The notes under the pieces: model-generated | What the model was told of the DNA's origin: nothing | What the model saw: the letters and a program-made list of their open reading frames with translations, nothing else | Databases searched by the model: none | Position numbers and translations under genes: made by a program | Assembly (NCBI RefSeq): GCF_024355225.1 | Contig: NZ_VCNH01000008.1 | Span: 1,178,001-1,242,000, forward strand | Reading direction: 5' to 3' | From: Roseovarius sp. M141 | Lineage (GTDB): Bacteria; Pseudomonadota; Alphaproteobacteria; Rhodobacterales; Rhodobacteraceae | DNA: 64,000 bases | Part shown: positions 56,937 through 64,000 of the stretch, piece by piece | Numbering within the stretch: the stretch's first letter is position 1 | Layout of the letters: each line of letters starts with the position of its first letter

Positions 56937-58016
56937 CTACTCATCGGCGTCTTCGTCTTCGTCGGGTTGGATCAGGGTGATCTCGCCGGAGGCCGCCAGG
57001 CGGCGGACGGCGTTGACGACCTGCGTCATTGCCTCCTCGCCATCCTTGGGTTTGACCCGTCCCAACTCCTGCATTTCCTCGCGTAGCCCGTCAGCCATGC
57101 GGCGCGACATGTTGTCCAGAAGGAACTCGGCCACGTCGGCCAGATCGCCGGCAGACGCGCCTGTCAAGGCAGTGATCAGCACCGCCCTGTCCACTTCGCG
57201 CGTGACCTTTGGCACGTCGATTGGGTTCACGCGGGCAGATACGTGAGCAAAGGTAAAGATAGCGCGCCGCACCTGAGCTGCAAATTTCTGATCTTCGGCG
57301 TCCAGACCTGTCAGAACGTCATCGCGCAGGGCCGATGGGGTTGAATTCAGGATTGCCCCTATGCGGTTTGCCGGCCCATCGGCAAAGGCGGTTTCCGGCA
57401 TGTCGTTCAACTGCGCCGCCAGCGACAGGCCGATCCGGTCCACGGCGCCGGGCGTCACGGCGCTGGTTTGCGAGACGGCGAATGTAACGCGGCGCGCCTT
57501 TTCGCCGGGCAGTCGGCTGAGCAAGTCGGCGGCGCGCGGCACGTCCAGCTTGGACAGCATGACGGCGGCGACCTCGGTGCTTTCGGCCAGCACGATGGGC
57601 ACCAGATCATCAAGGTCGGCAGCGCGGACCTGCTCCCACGGATCGCCGAACTGGCGCACGCCGGCCTCCTTGCGCAGGCGCGCGGCGGTTTGCGGGCTGA
57701 TCCGACCGTCAAGCGCGGTCAGCGCCCCGGCAACCCCGTGCGGAAACGTCAGGCCCATCCCCTCTAGCTCGGCCGCGAATTCGTCGACGACGGATACCAG
57801 CGTGGCGCGGTCGACATATCGCATCGACCCCATTTGCGTGGTCAGGGTGCCTTGGAGGGTGTCGGGCAGATCAGACAACGACACCTCCGCGCCCTCGTTT
57901 ATCAGGAAGCGTACAATGATCGCCGCCTTCTGCTTGCGCGTGAGGCGGGCAGCTGTTGCGGCAAGGGGGGGCGGCGCCTGCGGCGTGATGCGGGCAAGCG
58001 GTGTTGGTTGGCTCAT
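56937..58016 (-). CDS. fliG: Flagellar motor switch protein FliG
   Basis: This 359-residue protein has the FliG N-domain (LTRKQKAAIIVRFLINEGAEV), the middle domain (VLAESTEVAAVMLSKLDVPR, where most FliG proteins have E-H-P-Q) and the C-domain with NMSRRMADGLREEM and the QVVNAVRRLAASGEITL end. It is longer than the usual ~335 residues because of a proline-rich start and an acidic tail. FliG links the rotor to the stator. No other flagellar gene lies within the window. Confidence 0.82.
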   Translation of the reverse strand: MSQPTPLARITPQAPPPLAATAARLTRKQKAAIIVRFLINEGAEVSLSDLPDTLQGTLTTQMGSMRYVDRATLVSVVDEFAAELEGMGLTFPHGVAGALTALDGRISPQTAARLRKEAGVRQFGDPWEQVRAADLDDLVPIVLAESTEVAAVMLSKLDVPRAADLLSRLPGEKARRVTFAVSQTSAVTPGAVDRIGLSLAAQLNDMPETAFADGPANRIGAILNSTPSALRDDVLTGLDAEDQKFAAQVRRAIFTFAHVSARVNPIDVPKVTREVDRAVLITALTGASAGDLADVAEFLLDNMSRRMADGLREEMQELGRVKPKDGEEAMTQVVNAVRRLAASGEITLIQPDEDEDADE

Positions 58017-58108
58017 TCCATCCCTCGTTCCGGGCGTTTAGACGATCATAAGCCCGCAAGAGTGAAGAAATGTCTAAAGCGCGAACGCAGCGCGCGATCT
58101 TTTGCGCT

Positions 58109-58267
58109 TTAGCTGCTGATCGGCATGCACGTCTTTGCGTCAGCATCGTAGGTCGTGCCAGCCGCGCAGGTCATGGCCTGCACGTTCTTCTTGCCGTGAC
58201 CGCACCCCATGGCAAGCGACAGGGTGGGCGCCAGCGTCAGCAGGACAGCGATGGTCAGGATTTTCAT
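58109..58267 (-). CDS. Small cysteine-containing secreted protein
   Basis: This 52-residue protein begins with a clear signal peptide (MKILTIAVLLTLAPTLSLA). The mature part has MGCGHGKKNVQAMTCAAGTT and ends CMPISS, with three cysteines, a histidine and lysines, so metal or redox binding is possible. A strong ribosome site (AAGGAG) supports the start at 58267. I do not recognise the family. Confidence 0.7.
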   Translation of the reverse strand: MKILTIAVLLTLAPTLSLAMGCGHGKKNVQAMTCAAGTTYDADAKTCMPISS

Positions 58268-58344
58268 TGCGAGGTCTCCTTGTGAAAAGGTGACGTGAAG
58301 GTAACCCCGAAGGGCCACCCCCGCCTAATCACTTTTTCAGACCA

Positions 58345-59649
58345 TCAATCGCCAAAGACGCGGGCAAAGATCGTGTCGACATGCTTGGTATGATAGCCCA
58401 GATCGAATTTCTCCTCGATCTGTTCGGCTGTCAGGGCCTTCAGCACGTCCGCGTCAGCCAGCAGTTCGGTTTTGAAATCCTTGCCCTCTTCCCAGACTTT
58501 CATCGCGTTGCGCTGGACCAGTTTATAGGAATCCTCGCGGCTGACGCCAGCCTGCGTCAGGGCCAGAAGAACGCGCTGCGACATCACCAGGCCGCGGAAT
58601 TTATGCATGTTGGCCAGCATGTTGTCAGGGTAAATTACCAGCTTGTCCACCAGACCGGTCAGGCGAGCCAGCGCGAAATCCAGCGTGATCGTGGTATCGG
58701 GGCCAATGTTGCGCTCGACCGAGGAATGCGAGATGTCGCGCTCGTGCCAGAGGGCCACGTTTTCCATCGCCGGAACCACCGCCATCCGCACAAGGCGGGC
58801 GAGGCCGGTCAGGTTTTCGCTCAGCACCGGGTTGCGCTTGTGCGGCATCGCGGACGATCCCTTTTGCCCGGCGCTGAAGAATTCCTCGGCCTCCAGCACT
58901 TCGGTGCGCTGCATGTGCCGGATCTCGACCGAGATGTTCTCGATGCTGCTGGCGACGACGCCCAGCGCGGCAAAGAACGCGGCGTGACGGTCGCGCGGGA
59001 TGACCTGCGTGCTGATCGGCTCGGGCTCTAGCCCCAGTTGCTTGCAGACATGTTCCTCGACCGCGGGGTCGATATTGGCGAAGGTGCCGACGGCACCGGA
59101 AATCGCGCCGGTGGCGATTTCGTAGCGGGCCTTTTCGAGGCGGTTCAGGTTGCGGTCCATTTCCGCGTAAAAGCGCGCGAAGGTCAGGCCCATCGTCGTC
59201 GGCTCGGCATGGATGCCGTGGCTGCGCCCGATGCGGACTGTATCCTTATGCTCGTAAGCGCGGCGTTTCAGGGCGGCCAGCAGCGCCTTCATATCGTCGA
59301 TCAGGATGTCGCTGGCGCGCACCAGCTGCACGTTGAAGCAGGTGTCCAGCACGTCCGACGACGTCATTCCCTGATGCACGAAACGCGCGGCGTCGCTGCC
59401 GACATGCTCGGCCAGATGGGTGAGAAAGGCGATGACGTCATGCTTGGTCACGGCCTCGATTTCGTCGATGCGCGCGATGTCGAATTCCACGTCCTTTGCC
59501 TTCCAGACAGCCTCGGCATTCTCGCGCGGGATGACGCCCAGATCGGCCATGGCGTCGCAGGCATGGGCCTCGATCTCGTACCAGATGCGGAATTTTGTCT
59601 GCGGCGACCAGATGGCGACCATTTCGGGGCGGGAATAACGGGGAATCAT
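58345..59649 (-). CDS. purB: Adenylosuccinate lyase
   Basis: This 434-residue PurB cleaves SAICAR and adenylosuccinate in purine synthesis. The superfamily signature SSAMPHKRNP is present with its flexible catalytic serine, and TSSDVLDTCFNVQL and GRSHGIHAEPTTMG carry the active-site residues. The start at 59649 (MIPRYSRPEM) is the usual N-terminus; the upstream frame is spurious. Confidence 0.94.
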   Translation of the reverse strand: MIPRYSRPEMVAIWSPQTKFRIWYEIEAHACDAMADLGVIPRENAEAVWKAKDVEFDIARIDEIEAVTKHDVIAFLTHLAEHVGSDAARFVHQGMTSSDVLDTCFNVQLVRASDILIDDMKALLAALKRRAYEHKDTVRIGRSHGIHAEPTTMGLTFARFYAEMDRNLNRLEKARYEIATGAISGAVGTFANIDPAVEEHVCKQLGLEPEPISTQVIPRDRHAAFFAALGVVASSIENISVEIRHMQRTEVLEAEEFFSAGQKGSSAMPHKRNPVLSENLTGLARLVRMAVVPAMENVALWHERDISHSSVERNIGPDTTITLDFALARLTGLVDKLVIYPDNMLANMHKFRGLVMSQRVLLALTQAGVSREDSYKLVQRNAMKVWEEGKDFKTELLADADVLKALTAEQIEEKFDLGYHTKHVDTIFARVFGD

Positions 59650-59720
59650 TTGCGAGGCCTCTGGTTTATGCGGTTGCGCGGGGTTTATCCCGCGCGACGC
59701 CCGATGCCAAGCCGGGCGGC

Positions 59721-60932
59721 TTAGCCAGCCTTGGTAAGGATATGCGACGTGGCCTCCAGCGTGCGGTGCACCGGACATTTGTCGGCGATTTCCAGCAGGC
59801 GTTCGCGCTGATCGCTGGTGAGGTCGCCGTCCAGGTAGATGACGCGCGTGAACTGATCAACCTTGGCCGGGCTGGGGGTGTCGGCGTCCTGCGCGTGGAC
59901 CTTGTCGTGGCAGACATCGACGCGCACATGGTCCAGTGGCCAGCCCTTGCGCCGTGCATACATGCGGATCGTCATCGACGTGCAGGCGCCAAGGCCTGCC
60001 GACAGAAACCCATAGGGCGACATGCCGCGATCGGTGCCGCCATAGGCCAGCGGTTCGTCGGCGACGGCATGGTGGCGCGGACCGGAGTTGATGTCCTGCA
60101 AGAACCCGTCCGGGTCCGCCTCGGACACGCGCACGATGCCTTCGGGCGCGCCCGGGGGCGGCGCGGGCGGGCTGAGGTCCAGATACCGCGTCGCCCAGGC
60201 GGCAATGACCTCGGCGACATATTCGGCATCTTCGGATCGGGTGATCAGGTGGTCCGCGTCGCATAGGGTGACAAAGCTCTTGGGGTGCTTTGCGGCGCCG
60301 AAGATCGCGGCGGCATTTTCGATGCCAACGACTTCGTCGCGCGGGGCGTGCATCACCAGAAGGGCGCGTTTGAGCTGCGCAATCTCGGGCGCCAACGCCT
60401 CGGCCTTCACGTCCTCGACAAAGGCGCGGCCGATGCGCACGGCGCGCCCGCCCAGATTGACCTCGGCGGACCCATCCGCGGCGATCTCGTCCAGCGCGCC
60501 AGCAAAGTTATGCGTCACATGGCCCGGATCGAAGGGCGCGCCAATGGTGGCAACCGCGCGCACCGATGGCAGCCGTCGCGCCACGCGCAGCACTGCCGCA
60601 CCGCCCAAGGAATGCCCGATCAGCAGGCTGGGCGCCATGCCGCGCGCCTCCAGCGCCTTTGCGGCCAGTTCCAGATCCTCGACATTGCTGGTGAATGTGG
60701 TGTTCTCGAACTCGCCCTCGGAATGGCCCAGCCCGGTGAAATCAAAACGCAGCACGGCGATACCCGCCCCCGCCAACCGCGCGGCGATGCGACGGGCGGC
60801 CGGGATATCCTTGGAGCAGGTAAAGCAATGGGCAAAGAGGGCGGTGGCCAGATGCGGCCCTTCGGGCAGATCCAGCCGTGCGGCCAGATCGGTGCCGCCG
60901 TGTCCGGTGAATGTCAGGCGTTCGGTTGGCAT
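59721..60932 (-). CDS. Alpha/beta hydrolase fused to an OsmC-family domain
   Basis: This 403-residue protein joins an alpha/beta hydrolase (about residues 1-245, nucleophile serine in [13 protein letters not shown], acid and histidine in MHAPRDEVV and LCDADHLI) to an OsmC domain (about residues 270-403, with [21 protein letters not shown] and the second cysteine in KCPVHRTLE). It is a known bifunctional domain order. OsmC domains reduce organic peroxides, so the pair may hydrolyse and detoxify peroxidised esters. The start at 60932 (MPTERLTF) is chosen over 61010. Confidence 0.85.
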   Translation of the reverse strand: MPTERLTFTGHGGTDLAARLDLPEGPHLATALFAHCFTCSKDIPAARRIAARLAGAGIAVLRFDFTGLGHSEGEFENTTFTSNVEDLELAAKALEARGMAPSLLIGHSLGGAAVLRVARRLPSVRAVATIGAPFDPGHVTHNFAGALDEIAADGSAEVNLGGRAVRIGRAFVEDVKAEALAPEIAQLKRALLVMHAPRDEVVGIENAAAIFGAAKHPKSFVTLCDADHLITRSEDAEYVAEVIAAWATRYLDLSPPAPPPGAPEGIVRVSEADPDGFLQDINSGPRHHAVADEPLAYGGTDRGMSPYGFLSAGLGACTSMTIRMYARRKGWPLDHVRVDVCHDKVHAQDADTPSPAKVDQFTRVIYLDGDLTSDQRERLLEIADKCPVHRTLEATSHILTKAG

Positions 60933-61028
60933 GGGCGCGGTCCTCTCGTGCTGAAACCCGAGAATAGGCACGTCGTGCGCAGGTTGCACCCCTTCGGCAT
61001 CACTTGTCACGGCAAGGTGACGTCAGCA

Positions 61029-62369
61029 CTATGCCCCCGTCAGCGCCGGATCGAACGGATAGGTCGTCAGGTTCTCATACCCGCCTTCGGTGATCAGCAC
61101 CTGATCCTCCAGCTTGATCGAAAAATCGCCCCCCTCGGGGCTGATCAGCGCCTCGACGCACAGCGTCATGCCGGGCTCCAGCGGATAGTCGAACGCCCCC
61201 GGTACGGCCTGATCGTGATAGGCGACCAGCGGCCATTCATCGCACAGGCCAACGCCGTGCATGAGGCAGCCATATTTGCCACGTTGATACTGGGCATCCA
61301 GCCGGTGCGCGCGTTCGGTGATTTCCGGCACGGTGATGCCGGGGCGCAGCAGCTCCATATTGCGCTGAATATGCTCGATGCCGTGCTGCATGGCATAGAT
61401 CATGTCGGGGCGTGGTTTCGCGTCGCCGATCCACCATGTGCGGCTGATATCGACGCAGATGCCGTAGCTGCCGATCAGATCGGTATCGAACGCCACAATC
61501 TCGTTATTCTGTACCAGCCGCCCGCCACATTCCTGAAACCACGGGTTCGTGCGCGGCCCGGAGGTCAGCAGGCGGGTTTCGATCCACTCGCCGCCGCGGC
61601 GGATGTTTTCGGCGTGCAGGACGGCCCAGATGTCATCTTCGGACATGTCGCCGCCGGGCACGCCGACGCGGGCGGCGTCCTCCATCGCCTTTACTGCAAC
61701 CTCGCAGGCATGGGACGCGCAGCGCATGGCACGGATTTCGTCCGGGCCTTTGACGGCGCGGCACTTCTCGGTCAGTTCCTCGCCGGGCAGGATGTCCAGC
61801 CCTTGCGCCTCCAGCGCGCGCAAGCCGTGCAGCATGATCTTGTCCACGGCCAGCCGGTTGTTGCCGGGGGCATGTTCAGCCAAGAGAAGGCGCACCTCGT
61901 TCGAGAAAACATCGGCGGCCACGTCCACCTTGTCGCCCCGGTCGAAATAAAACAGGTCCGCGCCGCTGCGCTGCTCGCGCACGAGCGGATTGAACTCGCT
62001 GAGGAATGGGGAATTTTTATAGTCCCAGATCACCATGTAGCCATCGGCACACAGCAGCACGGCGCGGAACGGGTTATGCGTGTTCCACAACTGCATGTTG
62101 GTGCTGTCGGTGGCGTATCGGATGTTCAGCGGGTCGAACACCAGCAGCCCCGCATACCCGCGATCATTGATGAATCGCGTCAGCCGCTCCCACCGATACC
62201 GCCGCATTTCCTGTAAATCAGGCAGATCCAGCCCCGCCGCGGCCCACTCGCCGTAAGCCAGCCGCGTCGGCCCGATTTCGACCCTGTCCGCATCGTTCGG
62301 GGTGTTGTCGCCCAGCGTGGCGCCGCGGGTGGGATCGATCTTGCGGGTGTCGCGGTAATGCGTGTTCAT
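61029..62369 (-). CDS. dddP: DMSP lyase DddP
   Basis: This 446-residue M24-family metalloprotein cleaves dimethylsulfoniopropionate to dimethyl sulfide and acrylate. The six metal ligands reported for DddP fall at the same numbers here: D295, D297, D307, H371, E406 and E421, in FDTDLIGSYGICVDISRTW, MHGVGLCDEW, CVEALIS and KLEDQVL. The N-terminus MNTHYRDTRKIDP, with DSTNMQLWNTHNPFRA later, matches roseobacter DddP as I recall it. The start at 62369 is the first sensible ATG. It lies downstream of glnA on the same strand. Confidence 0.93.
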   Translation of the reverse strand: MNTHYRDTRKIDPTRGATLGDNTPNDADRVEIGPTRLAYGEWAAAGLDLPDLQEMRRYRWERLTRFINDRGYAGLLVFDPLNIRYATDSTNMQLWNTHNPFRAVLLCADGYMVIWDYKNSPFLSEFNPLVREQRSGADLFYFDRGDKVDVAADVFSNEVRLLLAEHAPGNNRLAVDKIMLHGLRALEAQGLDILPGEELTEKCRAVKGPDEIRAMRCASHACEVAVKAMEDAARVGVPGGDMSEDDIWAVLHAENIRRGGEWIETRLLTSGPRTNPWFQECGGRLVQNNEIVAFDTDLIGSYGICVDISRTWWIGDAKPRPDMIYAMQHGIEHIQRNMELLRPGITVPEITERAHRLDAQYQRGKYGCLMHGVGLCDEWPLVAYHDQAVPGAFDYPLEPGMTLCVEALISPEGGDFSIKLEDQVLITEGGYENLTTYPFDPALTGA

Positions 62370-62489
62370 TGGGCTGCTCCGGCGCTGTGGTTGGGGGCAG
62401 CGTGGCGGAGCAGCTAAATTCTGTCGTTTCCGTTTGCGACATGCATGACGGTTTTGCACATGAAGAGCAGAGTGAGTGCCCAGCCCACG

Positions 62490-62518
62490 AAAAAGAGCGG
62501 ACGTTTCCGCCCGCTCTC
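62490..62518 (-). terminator. Rho-independent terminator of glnA
   Basis: On the minus strand AGAGCGG (62517-62511) pairs with CCGCTCT (62500-62494) around a 10-base loop, followed by a run of T. It lies 23 bases after the glnA stop. Confidence 0.8.
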
Positions 62519-62540
62519 AATTCGCTCCTGGTCGCTGCAA

Positions 62541-63947
62541 TCAGCAGCTGTAGTACATCTGGAATTCCACCGGATGCGGCGTCTGGTCGTATTTCAGCGC
62601 CTCGGCCAGTTTCAACGCGACGTAGCCCTCGATCTGGCTTTTGGTGAAGACGTCACCGGCCAGAAGATAGTCGTGATCGGCCTGCAGTGCTTCGATGGCT
62701 TCGCGCAGGCTGCCGCAGACTGTGGGGATGCCCTTCAGCTCTTCGGCGGGCAGATCATACAGGTTCTTGTCCATGGCTTCGCCGGGATCGATCTTGTTCT
62801 TGATCCCGTCAAGGCCGGCCATCAGCAGCGCCGAGAAGCACAGATAGGGGTTTGCCGCCGGATCGGGAAAACGCGCCTCGACCCGCTTCGCCTTGGGCGA
62901 TTCGGTCCACGGAATACGCACGCAGCCCGACCGGTTGCGCGCCGAATAGGCCAGCAGAACGGGCGCCTCGAAACCGGGGACCAGCCGCTTGTAACTGTTG
63001 GTCGTGGGGTTGGTGAAGCCGTTCAGCGATTTGGCATGCTTCAGGATGCCGCCGATGAACCACAGCGCCTCCTGGCTGAGGTCGGCGTATTTGTCGCCTG
63101 CGAACAACGGCTTGCCGTCCTTCCAGATTGACATGTTGACATGCATGCCACTGCCGTTGTCGCCGAAGATGGGCTTGGGCATGAATGTTGCCGACTTGCC
63201 ATAGGCCTGCGCGACGTTGTGGATCACATATTTGTATTTCATGATCTCGTCGGCCTGCGTCGTCAGCGTGCCAAAGATCAGGCCCAGCTCATGCTGGCAG
63301 CTGCCGACTTCGTGGTGATGCTTGTCCACCTTCATGCCGAGGCGCTTCATCGTCGACAGCATTTCGCTGCGGATGTCATGTGCGTCGTCGGTTGGGTTCA
63401 CCGGGAAATACCCGCCCTTCAGGCCGGGGCGGTGGCCCATGTTGCCCATCTCGTATTCGGTATCCGAATTCCACGAGCCGTCCTGCGCGTCGACCTGGTA
63501 GGACACCTTGTTGATGGTGTTGGAGAACCGCACGTCGTCGAACAAGAAGAACTCGGCCTCCGGCCCCATATAGGCCACGTCGCCAATGCCCGACGATTTC
63601 AGATAGGCCTCGGCCTTTTCGGCGGTGCCGCGCGGGTCGCGGTCGTAGGGTTCGCCCGTGTCCGGCTCGACCACCGAGCAATGCACGCACAGCGTTTTTT
63701 CGGCATAGAACGGATCGATATAGGCGGTATCGGTGTCCATCATCAGCTTCATGTCCGAGGCTTCGATCGACTTCCAGCCGGCGATGGAAGAACCGTCGAA
63801 CATGAAGCCTTCCTCGATGAAATCCTCGTCGACCAGGTCGACCGCGATGGTCACGTGCTGCAAGGTGCCGCGCGGATCGGTAAAGCGGATGTCGACATAT
63901 TCGACGCCCTCATCCTTGATGGTGCTCAGCAGGTCAGATGCGCTCAT
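62541..63947 (-). CDS. glnA: Type I glutamine synthetase
   Basis: GlnA makes glutamine from glutamate, ammonia and [28 protein letters not shown] and [14 protein letters not shown] catalytic segments are present, and the adenylylation tyrosine is in DKNLYDLP, so activity is under GlnE control as in other proteobacteria. At 468 residues it is typical. It follows glnB, whose end is at the window edge. Confidence 0.95.
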   Translation of the reverse strand: MSASDLLSTIKDEGVEYVDIRFTDPRGTLQHVTIAVDLVDEDFIEEGFMFDGSSIAGWKSIEASDMKLMMDTDTAYIDPFYAEKTLCVHCSVVEPDTGEPYDRDPRGTAEKAEAYLKSSGIGDVAYMGPEAEFFLFDDVRFSNTINKVSYQVDAQDGSWNSDTEYEMGNMGHRPGLKGGYFPVNPTDDAHDIRSEMLSTMKRLGMKVDKHHHEVGSCQHELGLIFGTLTTQADEIMKYKYVIHNVAQAYGKSATFMPKPIFGDNGSGMHVNMSIWKDGKPLFAGDKYADLSQEALWFIGGILKHAKSLNGFTNPTTNSYKRLVPGFEAPVLLAYSARNRSGCVRIPWTESPKAKRVEARFPDPAANPYLCFSALLMAGLDGIKNKIDPGEAMDKNLYDLPAEELKGIPTVCGSLREAIEALQADHDYLLAGDVFTKSQIEGYVALKLAEALKYDQTPHPVEFQMYYSC

Positions 63948-63976
63948 GGTGTGAATTTCCCTTGGATTGGTGTCTG

Positions 63977-64000
63977 TTACAGCGCGTCCGAGCCGGACTC
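63977..64000 (-). CDS. glnB: 3' end of glnB (PII protein), partial
   Basis: On the minus strand the last bases read ESGSDAL and TAA, the C-terminal tail of PII proteins (after the R-I-R-T-G-E segment, outside the window). It precedes glnA by 29 bases, the usual alphaproteobacterial glnBA order. Only eight codons are seen. Confidence 0.55.
   Translation of the reverse strand, partial: ESGSDAL

Overview
The window looks like chromosomal DNA of a marine alphaproteobacterium of the Rhodobacterales (roseobacter-type). The evidence is high GC content, a DddP-type DMSP lyase, an alphaproteobacterial bioBFDAGC operon with a BioR-type GntR regulator, a TPP-riboswitch thiamine operon, a fused SecDF, a ccmABCDG cluster and a glnB-glnA pair cut by the right edge. 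All assignments rest on reading translated motifs and sequence signals; no database search was run.

Layout. 1-7811: iron-siderophore locus: the tail of an ABC exporter, a decayed second Fe-siderophore ATPase, a TonB receptor and ATPase on the minus strand, and a siderophore-interacting protein, binding protein and two FecCD permeases on the plus strand. 7812-14105: accessory segment. A phosphocholine/choline module (pchP homologue, betB, short BCCT transporter) sits between two IS6-type remnants whose ends both face the module, followed by an IS256-family element with a frameshifted transposase. 14417-17908: nadABC. 18088-24256: bioBFDAGC with two BioR-like boxes 40 bp apart, then convergent bioR. 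24561-28347: TPP riboswitch, a thiD gene reduced to its two ends, then thiO-S-G-E-F. 28477-34397: acyl-CoA ligase, enoyl-CoA hydratase and an OsmC protein lying downstream of a decayed DmdA/GcvT-like gene, an AsnC stub and an IS66 remnant, bounded by tRNA-Thr(CGT). 34683-44880: a possible nine-gene minus-strand transcription unit (guanidino ureohydrolase, PotABCD-type importer, polar amino-acid importer) with divergent alcohol dehydrogenase and nitrilase-family amidase genes. 45115-64000: mostly housekeeping: yajC-secDF, TSUP, Mth938-like, ccmABCDG, acnA, DUF1223, a LpxL-like acyltransferase, an isolated fliG, purB, a hydrolase-OsmC fusion, dddP and glnA.

Together the genes describe a nutrient-scavenging marine heterotroph: siderophore iron, phosphocholine/choline, DMSP, guanidino/polyamine nitrogen, and self-sufficiency for biotin and NAD, with thiamine synthesis that probably needs a second thiD elsewhere. 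The clearest accessory signals are the IS6-bracketed choline module, the internally deleted thiD behind an intact riboswitch, and a decayed DmdA-like locus in a chromosome that keeps an intact dddP.
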